Source: JAABTH01 sp964492615
GTDB lineage: Bacteria; Bacillota; Dethiobacteria; DTU022
Assembly (NCBI GenBank): GCA_964492615.1
Contig: CAZBKZ010000017.1
Span: 1-49,296, forward strand
Reading direction: 5' to 3'
DNA: 49,296 nt
Below the pieces are notes generated by a model, which was not told where the DNA came from, made no database searches, and saw nothing but the letters and a program-made list of their open reading frames with translations. The translations under genes and the position numbers were made by a program. Position 1 is the first letter of the stretch. Each line of letters begins with the position of its first letter. This document shows positions 41,775 through 49,296 of this stretch, one piece after another.

Positions 41775-42557
41775 CTACTTGGCAGCTTTATATTCCTTTT
41801 CGGCAAGTAACGCAGCGCCCATGGCTCCTGTTATCTGCGGTTCACGGGGAACAATAAGCTGTGTATTAAGCTTTTCGCCGAGGGCCTGCACTACGGCACT
41901 GTTCAGCGCCACGCCTCCGGTCATCATTGCTCTTTCCACAAAACCAACCCTGCCAATCAACCCGGCAGTGCGCTCGGCTATAGCCTGGTGCAACCCGCGG
42001 GCAATATCTTCCCTGGGCTGTCCCTGTGCAATCAGGGAAACAACTTCCGATTCGGCAAAAACTGTGCACATACTGCTGATGGAAAGTAAGTTTGATGAAG
42101 AACTGCTCAAAAAAGCCAGCTGATCCAGTTCTACTTCAAGAGCACGGGACATCACTTCAAGAAAGCGGCCTGTACCGGCCGCGCATTTATCGTTCATGAC
42201 GAAATCTGTCACACGTCCCCTGTCATCCAGGCGTATCACCTTGCTGTCCTGACCGCCAATATCTATAACTGTTCGGACAGAATTGTCCCGGAAATAAGCG
42301 CCTACACCGTGGCAGGTAATCTCTGTTACCTGCTTGTCGGCAAAATCAACATTGATCCTGCCATAACCGGTGGCAATAATATACAACAGGCCGGAGCGGC
42401 TCAACCCTGTACCCCCGAGCGCTTTTTCGAGTACTTTGCGGGCGGCTGCTTTGCTATTAGCCCCGGTTGGACAGATAGCATAATTAATCAACGCTCCATT
42501 ATCTATAATTACTGCTTCTGCAGTCATGGAACCAACATCAATTCCGGCAAAAGGCAA
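41775..42557 (-). CDS. Acyl-CoA dehydratase activase (BadF/BadG/HgdC family ATPase)
   Basis: An ASKHA-fold ATPase of about 260 residues that delivers an electron to 2-hydroxyacyl-CoA dehydratases or benzoyl-CoA reductase-type enzymes. The signatures are GIDVGSMTAEAV, DIGGQDSKVI, NDKCAAGTGRFLE and CTVFAESEV. The two Cys in the last segments would hold a [4Fe-4S] cluster across the homodimer. The TTG at 42557 is taken because GAGGTG is six bases ahead; a GTG at 42566 lies inside that site. No dehydratase alpha or beta gene is in the window, so its partner must lie elsewhere. It is convergent with bioY and adjoins engB. Confidence 0.88.
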   Translation of the reverse strand: MPFAGIDVGSMTAEAVIIDNGALINYAICPTGANSKAAARKVLEKALGGTGLSRSGLLYIIATGYGRINVDFADKQVTEITCHGVGAYFRDNSVRTVIDIGGQDSKVIRLDDRGRVTDFVMNDKCAAGTGRFLEVMSRALEVELDQLAFLSSSSSNLLSISSMCTVFAESEVVSLIAQGQPREDIARGLHQAIAERTAGLIGRVGFVERAMMTGGVALNSAVVQALGEKLNTQLIVPREPQITGAMGAALLAEKEYKAAK

Positions 42558-42581
42558 ATTATTCACCTCAAATTAAAATAG

Positions 42582-43172
42582 TTACAGCAAACCGGTAATT
42601 GCTTTCCAGAGATCTTCACGTCCGCTGCCGGTGCGGGAAGAAAAAGGCATCAGCCGATCATCCTCGAAGAGGCCAAGTTTTTTGCCGATTATATTTAACT
42701 GCCTTAGCGAAGCGCTGCGCGATAATTTATCCGACTTGGTTGCCACTGTTATGGTTGGAATAGTATGGGCCCTCAACCATTCGGACATGAGGATGTCATC
42801 TTCGGTCGGCTCGTGGCGGCAGTCGATCAGGTGCAGGCAGCCGCGCAGGGTACTCCTCGCTGCCAGGTAGTCCTCGATTATCGGCGCCCAGCGCTCGCGT
42901 TCCTTTTTAGATACTTTCGCATAGCCGTAGCCGGGAAGGTCAACAAAGCAAAACCGGTCATTGATCGAGTAAAAATAGAGGCCCCTGGTTTTACCGGGTG
43001 TTGAACTAATCCTGGCCAGGTTCTTTCTGCCAATCAGGCTGTTCAGCAGGGATGATTTGCCAACATTTGATCTACCGATAAAAGATATCTCGGGCAGATC
43101 CGAGGCAGGAAAATCTTTGGTGCTGTAGGCAGCAGCTCTCAGTTCAGCCTTATTTACTTTCATATCCCTCAC
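42582..43172 (-). CDS. engB: Ribosome biogenesis GTPase EngB (YihA/YsxC)
   Basis: A 196-residue GTPase for assembly of the large ribosomal subunit. The G motifs are GRSNVGKSSL (G1), a Thr in ISSTPGKTRG (G2), DLPGYG (G3), TKSD (G4) and SSRTG (G5). The GTG at 43172 has GAGGG five bases ahead. An ATG at 43163 is a possible alternative. It follows lon after 50 bases, the usual Firmicutes order. Confidence 0.95.
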   Translation of the reverse strand: MRDMKVNKAELRAAAYSTKDFPASDLPEISFIGRSNVGKSSLLNSLIGRKNLARISSTPGKTRGLYFYSINDRFCFVDLPGYGYAKVSKKERERWAPIIEDYLAARSTLRGCLHLIDCRHEPTEDDILMSEWLRAHTIPTITVATKSDKLSRSASLRQLNIIGKKLGLFEDDRLMPFSSRTGSGREDLWKAITGLL

Positions 43173-43222
43173 CAGTTCCCTCTAAACCTGCGGAATTTGA
43201 ACTCACGGCAGGTTTTGATCCT

Positions 43223-45634
43223 TTAGTGCTGAAAAGCGGAATCACTTTCATCATCTTTGATCGGCGTTGCCGCTTCTTCCTTAACTTTTTCATTATTAAC
43301 CTTCTTTTTATTCCCACAGACCGGCTCAACGAGGGCCAAATCCAGTACTTCGTCCATATGTTCAACGAGCTTAACCTCAACCTTGCGGCGCACGTTGGCC
43401 GGAATATCACTTAAATCACGGCGGTTTTCAGCCGGTAGCAGAATATACTTTATACCGGCCCGGTGCGCAGCCAGCATTTTCTCCTTCACCCCGCCGATAG
43501 GCAGCACCCTGCCCCGCAGGGTTATCTCCCCGGTCATGGTAACATCATTTCTGATTGCATTTTTAGTCAGGGCAGAAGCAAGCGCAGTCGCCATGGCTAT
43601 TCCGGCTGAAGGTCCATCCTTCGGTATAGCGCCCTCGGGCACGTGAATATGAATATCAATATCCTCGTAAAACCCTTCTTCCAGGCCGAGTGATTCGGCC
43701 CTGGAACGAATATAGCTCATGGCCGCTTTCGCCGACTCCTGCATCACCTCGCCAAGCTGTCCGGTCAGGGTCATCTTGCCCTTGCCTTTCATCAGTGTAA
43801 CCTCTATAGAAAGGATATCACCGCCGGTTTCAGTCCAGGCCAAACCGGTAGCTACTCCAATTTCGTTATCTTTTTCTGCTGAACCATATCGATAGCGCGG
43901 CACACCGAGATACTTCTGCAGGTTGGTTTTAGTCAGCTTAATCGATTTGCTGCGATCTTTAACCACTTCACGCGCCGCCTTGCGGCAGATCGTAGAAATG
44001 TTACGTTCAAGATTCCTCACCCCTGCTTCACGGGTATATTCCCTGATTATTCTCCGGACCGTACCTTCAGATATGTTCAGGTTGTTATCACTCAGCCCAT
44101 GTTCTTTCAGCTGTTTGGGAATCAGATACTGAACGGCTATCTGCACCTTGTCTTCCTCGGTATAACCGGGTATATGAATTAATTCCATCCTGTCGAGCAG
44201 GGGCTGGGGAATATTGTAAGTAGTATTACCCGTGGTAATAAACATTACCTGCGACAGGTCAAACGGCACTTCTAGATAATGATCACTGAAGCTGTTGTTC
44301 TGCTCGGGATCAAGCACCTCGAGCAGGGCAGATGAAGGATCACCACGGAAATCTGTCGACATTTTATCTATTTCATCCATCAGGAAAACAGGATTTTTCG
44401 ACTTGGCCTGGCGCATTCCCTGGATAATACGTCCGGGGAGAGCCCCGATATAGGTCCGCCGGTGCCCGCGTATTTCAGCTTCATCGCGGACCCCCCCGAG
44501 GGATATCCTGACAAAGTTACGCTCCAGGGCCCTGGCCACTGATTTTGCCAGTGAGGTTTTACCCACGCCGGGAGGACCAACCAGGCAGAGGATAGGCCCT
44601 TTCAGCTTTTCTGCCAGCTGACGCACAGCCAGATATTCAATAATTCTCTCTTTTACTTTATCCAACCCGTAATGGTCTTCATCCAGGATCTCTTCCGCCA
44701 GGTCAAGATCAAGGCGATCCTCTGTTTCAATCGCCCATGGCAGCTCCAAGAGCCAGTCCAGGTATGTTCTTATTACAATCCCCTCAGCTGCAGCCGGAGG
44801 CATTTTTTCAAGGCGTTCCACTTCTTTATGAGCCTTTTCCTCCACTTCTTCAGGCAAGCCGGCTTCGGCAATCTTCTCGCGGTACTCTTCTGCTTCTGCA
44901 GTTCGTTCGTCCTTTTCACCGAGTTCTTTCTGGATAGCTTTCATCTGCTCTCGCAGGTAATATTCCTTCTGGGTTTTTTCCATTTGTTTGCGCACCCGTA
45001 AATTGATCTTACGCTCAATTTCCAGGATTTCCATTTCACGGCTAAGAATCTCATTAAGTTTCTCCAACCGTTTACGGAGCTCCACCGCCTCCAGCAGTTC
45101 CTGCTTCTGCTGAACCTTCAGGCTCAGGTGAGAAGCAATAATATCGGTAAAACGCCCGGGTTCTTCAATATCTGATACGGTTGTCAGGGTTTCCGGCGGC
45201 ACTTTACGGCTCAGCTTGATATACTGCTCAAACTGGTAAAGCACGCTACGCATGAGAGCTTCAATTTCTGCATTCTTTTTTTTCTCATCAAGAATTACTT
45301 CAACGTCTGCTTCAAGAAACTGATCTTCAGTTAAAAGATCAATAATACGAGCCCGGCTTAACCCTTCAACCAGCACCCGAATTGTGCCTCCAGGAAGCTT
45401 AATCATTTGTTTGATCCTGGCTACAGAACCGACCTCGAAAAGGTCTTCCTTCTCCGGCTCGTCTGTCTTTGCTTCTTTTTGTGTGACCAGAAGAATGCGG
45501 TTATCTTTCATCATAGCCCTTTCAAGGGCAGAAATTGAGCGTTCACGGCCAACATCAAGGTGCAGGACCATATCTGGGAATACCAGCACACCCCTGAGGG
45601 GTAATACAGGCAGCCTTTCTTTGCTATCAGTCAT
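43223..45634 (-). CDS. lon: ATP-dependent protease Lon
   Basis: An 803-residue cytoplasmic protease. The N-terminal substrate domain and a long coiled coil (about 185-270) are followed by an AAA+ domain (GPPGVGKT, VFLMDEIDKM). The protease domain has the Ser/Lys dyad S676 (KDGPSAG) and K719 (GGVKEK). A charged tail of about 30 residues ends the protein. The ATG has AAGGAGG ten bases ahead. A 12-pair hairpin precedes it in the clpX-lon gap. Confidence 0.96.
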   Translation of the reverse strand: MTDSKERLPVLPLRGVLVFPDMVLHLDVGRERSISALERAMMKDNRILLVTQKEAKTDEPEKEDLFEVGSVARIKQMIKLPGGTIRVLVEGLSRARIIDLLTEDQFLEADVEVILDEKKKNAEIEALMRSVLYQFEQYIKLSRKVPPETLTTVSDIEEPGRFTDIIASHLSLKVQQKQELLEAVELRKRLEKLNEILSREMEILEIERKINLRVRKQMEKTQKEYYLREQMKAIQKELGEKDERTAEAEEYREKIAEAGLPEEVEEKAHKEVERLEKMPPAAAEGIVIRTYLDWLLELPWAIETEDRLDLDLAEEILDEDHYGLDKVKERIIEYLAVRQLAEKLKGPILCLVGPPGVGKTSLAKSVARALERNFVRISLGGVRDEAEIRGHRRTYIGALPGRIIQGMRQAKSKNPVFLMDEIDKMSTDFRGDPSSALLEVLDPEQNNSFSDHYLEVPFDLSQVMFITTGNTTYNIPQPLLDRMELIHIPGYTEEDKVQIAVQYLIPKQLKEHGLSDNNLNISEGTVRRIIREYTREAGVRNLERNISTICRKAAREVVKDRSKSIKLTKTNLQKYLGVPRYRYGSAEKDNEIGVATGLAWTETGGDILSIEVTLMKGKGKMTLTGQLGEVMQESAKAAMSYIRSRAESLGLEEGFYEDIDIHIHVPEGAIPKDGPSAGIAMATALASALTKNAIRNDVTMTGEITLRGRVLPIGGVKEKMLAAHRAGIKYILLPAENRRDLSDIPANVRRKVEVKLVEHMDEVLDLALVEPVCGNKKKVNNEKVKEEAATPIKDDESDSAFQH

Positions 45635-45662
45635 CAGGAAAAAGCCTCCTTCCTATATAGAT

Positions 45663-45704
45663 AAAGCGAGAAGCCCCAATAATTAAGTATTCGCTTCCCG
45701 CTTT
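45663..45704 (-). other. Long hairpin between clpX and lon
   Basis: AAAGCGGGAAGC and GCTTCTCGCTTT form a 12-pair stem (one G-U) with an 18-base loop, ending 29 bases before the lon ATG. No T-run follows on the minus strand, so it is not a classical terminator. It does not match CIRCE, CtsR or HAIR operators. The rest of the 125-base gap shows nothing clear. Confidence 0.55.
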
Positions 45705-45759
45705 GCTATTACCTTTATTTAACATCCGCCAGTGACAGCCTTGCTAAAACCTATTTCTG

Positions 45760-47019
45760 TCAAGCAGTTTCTTCTTTTTTCTTGCGTTTATCCCTGGTAG
45801 CCAGAATGGGAGATTCCTTGTTCAAAACAACCTCCCTGGTAACAACACATCTCTCCACATCGTCCCTCGAGGGAAGATCAAACATTACCTCCAGCAGGGT
45901 TTCTTCAAGAATTGCCCTTAACCCCCTGGCTCCCGTATCCCGTTTCATCGCTTCTTCAGCAATGGCCTCAAGACAGTTGTCCTTAAACTCGAGGGCAACT
46001 CCATCAAGCTCGAATATTTTCTGATACTGCTTGGTTAAAGCATTTTTCGGTTCCTTTAAAATCCGAACAAAGGCCTCGCTATCCAGGGGATCGAGGGTGG
46101 CAATAACAGGAATACGCCCGACAAATTCCGGGATAAGCCCGTACTTGAGCAGGTCCTGGGGCAGGATCTGCTTCAGTATATTTCCGAGATTGTTGTCGTC
46201 ACGCGATAACACCTCGGCACCAAAACCGATACCTTTTTTACCAATCCGATTTTGAATTATTTTTTCAAGGCCGTCAAAAGCTCCGCCGCAGATAAACAGG
46301 ATATCTGTCGTGTCAATCTGCATAAACTCCTGATGCGGATGCTTGCGTCCACCTTGCGGTGGCACGCTGGCCACGGTACCTTCCAGTATTTTCAGCAGGG
46401 CCTGCTGTACGCCTTCCCCGGAAACATCGCGGGTGATCGAGGGGTTATCTGTTTTACGGGCAATTTTATCAATTTCATCGATATAAACAATCCCTTTTTC
46501 CGCTTTTTCCAGATCGTAATCGGCAGCCTGGATCAGCTTAAGCAGAATATTTTCCACATCTTCGCCCACATAACCGGCCTCGGTAAGTGACGTAGCATCG
46601 GCTATGGCAAAAGGAACATTCAGAATCCTGGCCAGTGTTTGGGCCAACAACGTTTTACCAACCCCGGTCGGTCCGACCAGAACAATATTACTTTTCTGCA
46701 GTTCCACATCATCCGATTTCTGCCCGGCATTTACCCTCTTATAGTGGTTGTACACTGCGACCGAAAGGCTTTTCTTCGCATCTTCCTGACCAATTACATA
46801 TTGATCGAGCACTTCCTTGATATCCTGGGGCTTCGGCAGTTCAACCTTTCCCAGCTCGGCCTCATCGCCAATCTCTTCCTCGATGATTTCGTTACAGAGT
46901 TCTATACACTCGTCGCAAATATAAACCCCGGGTCCGGCCACCAGTTTTCTTACCTGTTCCTGGCTCTTGCCGCAGAAAGAGCACTTCAGTTGTCCTTTTT
47001 CTTCATTAAATTTAAACAT
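45760..47019 (-). CDS. clpX: ClpXP protease ATPase subunit ClpX
   Basis: A 419-residue unfoldase. The N-terminal zinc domain has C13-x2-C16 and C35-x2-C38. The AAA+ core has GPTGVGKTLLAQ, VYIDEIDKI and the pore loop GYVG in EAGYVGEDV. An IGF-type loop for ClpP docking is visible as RIGKKGIGFG. The length is usual. It follows clpP after 26 bases and belongs to tig-clpP-clpX. Confidence 0.96.
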   Translation of the reverse strand: MFKFNEEKGQLKCSFCGKSQEQVRKLVAGPGVYICDECIELCNEIIEEEIGDEAELGKVELPKPQDIKEVLDQYVIGQEDAKKSLSVAVYNHYKRVNAGQKSDDVELQKSNIVLVGPTGVGKTLLAQTLARILNVPFAIADATSLTEAGYVGEDVENILLKLIQAADYDLEKAEKGIVYIDEIDKIARKTDNPSITRDVSGEGVQQALLKILEGTVASVPPQGGRKHPHQEFMQIDTTDILFICGGAFDGLEKIIQNRIGKKGIGFGAEVLSRDDNNLGNILKQILPQDLLKYGLIPEFVGRIPVIATLDPLDSEAFVRILKEPKNALTKQYQKIFELDGVALEFKDNCLEAIAEEAMKRDTGARGLRAILEETLLEVMFDLPSRDDVERCVVTREVVLNKESPILATRDKRKKKEETA

Positions 47020-47045
47020 TTGGAGAAATCACCTCATCTCCGCTA

Positions 47046-47633
47046 TTAAGATCGGTTAATCAGTATATCATCAATCAGCCCGTACTGTTTTGCATCTTCA
47101 GCTGACATAAAAAAGTCCCTGTCGGTATCACGGGCAATAGTATCTACAGGCTGACCCGTATTGTCAGCCAGGATCTGGTTCAAAGTTTCGCGTATTTTAA
47201 GAATTTCCCTGGCATGAATTTCAATATCTACCGCCTGACCCTGGGCCCCTCCTGCCGGCTGGTGAAGCATAATTCTCGAGTTGGGCAGGGAGAAGCGCTT
47301 GCCTTTTTCACCGGCCGAAAGCAGAACAGCGCCAAAACTGGCTGCCAGCCCGACACATATTGTAGAAATTGCCGGTTTTACATAACGCATTGTATCCAAA
47401 ACAGCCATACCGGCATATACAGAACCACCCGGTGAATTTATATAGAGGTTAATATCTTTCTTCGGATCCTCGGATTCCAGGAAAAGCATCTGGGCCACAA
47501 TCAGGTTGGCAATATTATCATCTATTGCGCTGCCGAGAAAAATAATTCTATCCTTTAACAACCGGGAATATATATCGTAAGCCCGTTCACCGCGGCTGGT
47601 TTGCTCTACTACCATTGGAACCAGTACACTCAT
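47046..47633 (-). CDS. clpP: ClpP serine protease subunit
   Basis: A 195-residue peptidase that forms the tetradecameric chamber used by ClpX. The catalytic triad is S99 (GLAASFGA), H124 (RIMLHQPAGG) and D173 (DTDRDFFMS). The ATG at 47633 is chosen because AAGGAGGG is six bases ahead; an upstream start at 47669 has no site. An extended -10 promoter lies just before it, at 47683-47691. Confidence 0.96.
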   Translation of the reverse strand: MSVLVPMVVEQTSRGERAYDIYSRLLKDRIIFLGSAIDDNIANLIVAQMLFLESEDPKKDINLYINSPGGSVYAGMAVLDTMRYVKPAISTICVGLAASFGAVLLSAGEKGKRFSLPNSRIMLHQPAGGAQGQAVDIEIHAREILKIRETLNQILADNTGQPVDTIARDTDRDFFMSAEDAKQYGLIDDILINRS

Positions 47634-47682
47634 ATTAAACCCTCCTTGATTTCTTTTATTAATAACCATTCCTACTTAGTCT

Positions 47683-47691
47683 ATTATATCA
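47683..47691 (-). promoter_or_regulatory. Extended -10 promoter of clpP
   Basis: The minus strand reads TGATATAAT, an extended -10 (TG-N-TATAAT), at the end of the tig-clpP gap. The -35 position, inside the end of tig, is poor. It would allow clpP-clpX to be expressed apart from tig. Confidence 0.4.
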
Positions 47692-47695
47692 TACC

Positions 47696-49105
47696 TTAGC
47701 TACCCTGTTCCCCGGAATTGTCTTCCGCATCCGGCTCCTTCGCACCGCCTACTTCAGCCTGATCTTCCTTCTGCCCGGCTTCGGGTTTATCATTCTCTTC
47801 CGTATCCGGTTTGACCATGGTAATCCGGGCATTTTCAACGAGCAGATCAATCACCTTGCGAATGCGTATTTCTTCCTTCATTACAGGTATACGACCCTGG
47901 TTTTCCAGGATTCCCCTGATCCTTTCAGGATCATCATTATAACTTTCGGCTATTTCTGCAATTTTGGCCTCTAGTTCGCTATCTTCAACATTAATTCCTT
48001 CTTTTTTAGCAATAGCATCGAGAACAAGGTTAGCCTTGGCCCGCTGCTCCGCTTCTTCCCTTCTCTCTTCACGCAGATCATCCTTACTTTTTCCGGCCAT
48101 TTCAATAAATTGATCCAGCCCCACACCCTGGTAGCGCAAATAATTTTCAAGGTCTCCCAGCATGCGATCAACCTGCCTGTCCACCAGAACTTTCGGTACA
48201 TCTACCTGCGAAGCCTGGGTAGCTTTTTCAATTAAACTCTCTTCCAATTTAGATTTCGACTGGTCTTCGGCATTCTTAAGCAGTTTTGCTTCCAAATCTG
48301 CTTTCATTTCCTCCAGGGTTTCAAACTCGCTTACTTCTTTAACAAATTCATCGTCGAGTTCCGGCAAATCCTTTTGTTTAATCTGCTTTACAGTAACCTT
48401 AAAAACGGCGTCTTTACCGGCCAGATCTTCCTTATTATAGTTATCGGGAAACTGTACCTTAACTTCAACCTCGCTGCCTTCCGAAGAACCGATCAGCTGT
48501 TCCTCGAAGCCGGGAATAAATGATCTGGATCCGATTTCAAGAGAGTAATTTTCGGCTTCTCCCCCTTCAAACGGTTGATCATCGATAAAACCCTTGAAAT
48601 CAATGGATACCAGGTCGCCCTCTTCAACGTTACCCTCTTCTTTGGGAACCAGCCTGGAGTTCTGTTCACGCAGCATATACAGGTGATGATCTACCTGAAC
48701 CTGGTCAATCTCCACCTCTTCCTGTTCCGCCTCCAACCCCTGGTAAGAGCCGAGTTCTACCGGCGGAACCACTTCAACCACGGCATTAAATACCAGTGGT
48801 TTTCCTTCTTCAATAGCAACCAATTCAAAATCGGGATGATTGATCGGATCAATGTCGGCTTCTTTTAAAGCCTCATCATACGCGGGAGGCACGAGCAGCT
48901 CAAGAGCTTCTTCATGCAAAATTTCAGGGCCGAATCTTGTTTCAAGAATCCGGCGGGGCACCTTGCCCTTACGGAAGCCGGGCAGGTTAACTTTTTTAAC
49001 AACCTTCCGGTAAGCCTTAGCCAGGGCAGTATCAACATCAGGCGCCGCTACTTCTATCTCAAGCTTCACCTTGCTATTTTCAAGATTTTCCTTGCTTTTT
49101 AACAT
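47696..49105 (-). CDS. tig: Trigger factor
   Basis: A 469-residue ribosome-associated chaperone and prolyl isomerase. The ribosome-binding signature GFRKGKVP is at 43-50. The FKBP-like domain is around 160-245 (DLVSIDFKGFIDDQPFEGG). The arm domain is helical. A long acidic tail follows from about 430, rich in Glu, Asp, Lys and Pro and longer than in E. coli. AAGGAG stands eight bases before the ATG. No clear promoter is visible in the 84 bases between it and the terminator of the preceding, unseen gene. Confidence 0.95.
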   Translation of the reverse strand: MLKSKENLENSKVKLEIEVAAPDVDTALAKAYRKVVKKVNLPGFRKGKVPRRILETRFGPEILHEEALELLVPPAYDEALKEADIDPINHPDFELVAIEEGKPLVFNAVVEVVPPVELGSYQGLEAEQEEVEIDQVQVDHHLYMLREQNSRLVPKEEGNVEEGDLVSIDFKGFIDDQPFEGGEAENYSLEIGSRSFIPGFEEQLIGSSEGSEVEVKVQFPDNYNKEDLAGKDAVFKVTVKQIKQKDLPELDDEFVKEVSEFETLEEMKADLEAKLLKNAEDQSKSKLEESLIEKATQASQVDVPKVLVDRQVDRMLGDLENYLRYQGVGLDQFIEMAGKSKDDLREERREEAEQRAKANLVLDAIAKKEGINVEDSELEAKIAEIAESYNDDPERIRGILENQGRIPVMKEEIRIRKVIDLLVENARITMVKPDTEENDKPEAGQKEDQAEVGGAKEPDAEDNSGEQGS

Positions 49106-49189
49106 AAACTCATCTCCTTACCTTCAATTCATATTTATGTGATTACTTAATATTTGCTCGGTCAGTTCCTGTGGTTAAGACCGGGTTTT

Positions 49190-49219
49190 AATAATAAAAA
49201 CGCCTTTTAAACAGGCGTT
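49190..49219 (-). terminator. Terminator of the gene beyond the right edge
   Basis: On the minus strand AACGCCT pairs with AGGCGTT around a seven-base loop, followed by TTTATTATT. It would end a minus-strand gene lying to the right of the window, so tig starts a new unit. The last 77 bases are AT-rich and hold no recognisable coding sequence. Confidence 0.65.
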
Positions 49220-49296
49220 AACAGGCAAATATATATTAACACATAAAAATTAACGATACAACTTTTATTAACAGCAGCTTTGGCAAGTTTAAAAAG

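Noticed and set aside
45635..49190. CtsR, CIRCE or HAIR heat-shock operators in the protease cluster
   Set aside because: I looked for GGTCAAA-type, TTAGCACTC-N9-GAGTGCTAA and CTTGAGT-N7-ACTCAAG patterns in the gaps and saw none.
1..49296. tRNA, rRNA, CRISPR arrays, prophage or insertion sequences
   Set aside because: No cloverleaf, repeat-spacer array, transposase or terminal inverted repeats were recognised by eye on either strand.

Overview
The window looks like chromosomal DNA of an anaerobic, Gram-positive-type bacterium of class Clostridia. The evidence is the order tig-clpP-clpX-lon-engB, a GlnK/GlnL-type two-component pair, the rng/TIGR03936/TIGR03960 trio, Shine-Dalgarno sites of the AGGAGG type with many GTG and TTG starts, an ECF-type BioY, an Rnf complex and a tungsten-enzyme homologue. 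No oxygen-dependent enzyme, rRNA, tRNA, CRISPR array, phage gene or insertion sequence was seen. Nearly all genes lie on the minus strand. The exceptions are tupABC at the left edge and birA-bioY.

Layout. (1) 1-2870: a complete promoter / structured leader / terminator unit followed by a tungstate ABC transporter (tupABC). (2) 9000-2871, minus: a housekeeping operon (Gx transporter, maf, radC, two radical-SAM-associated proteins, RNase E/G). (3) 23839-9132, minus: the energy block rnfCDGEAB, then an Mrp/Mbh-type antiporter module (E, F, G, MbhD-like, MbhE-like, B, C and three D/NuoL-like subunits), then apbE. (4) valS-folC with a sigma-A promoter. (5) 33139-28198: korDABC (2-oxoacid:ferredoxin oxidoreductase) followed by glnK-glnL. 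(6) 37806-33374: a GabT-like aminotransferase, an aldehyde:ferredoxin oxidoreductase homologue and glutamate dehydrogenase. These are preceded by a clear sigma-54 -24/-12 promoter, two matching palindromes and, next door, a CBS-PAS-AAA+ sigma-54 activator. (7) birA-bioY under a recognisable BirA operator. (8) An orphan acyl-CoA dehydratase activase. (9) engB-lon-clpX-clpP-tig.

How the parts fit (inference). Amino groups are moved to 2-oxoglutarate by the aminotransferase and released by glutamate dehydrogenase (NADH). The aldehyde and the 2-oxoacid are oxidised with ferredoxin as acceptor (AOR homologue, KorDABC). Rnf passes ferredoxin electrons to NAD+ and pumps Na+ or H+, and the adjoining Mrp-type module could exchange Na+ and H+. 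ApbE would load FMN covalently on RnfD and RnfG. TupABC would supply tungstate to the AOR homologue. The most unusual points are an RnfG with three FMN-binding domains, an antiporter subunit carrying five 25-residue repeats before a final membrane anchor, the Rnf-Mrp-ApbE contiguity, an AOR homologue lacking expected active-site residues, and readable operators for sigma-54, BirA and probably GlnL.
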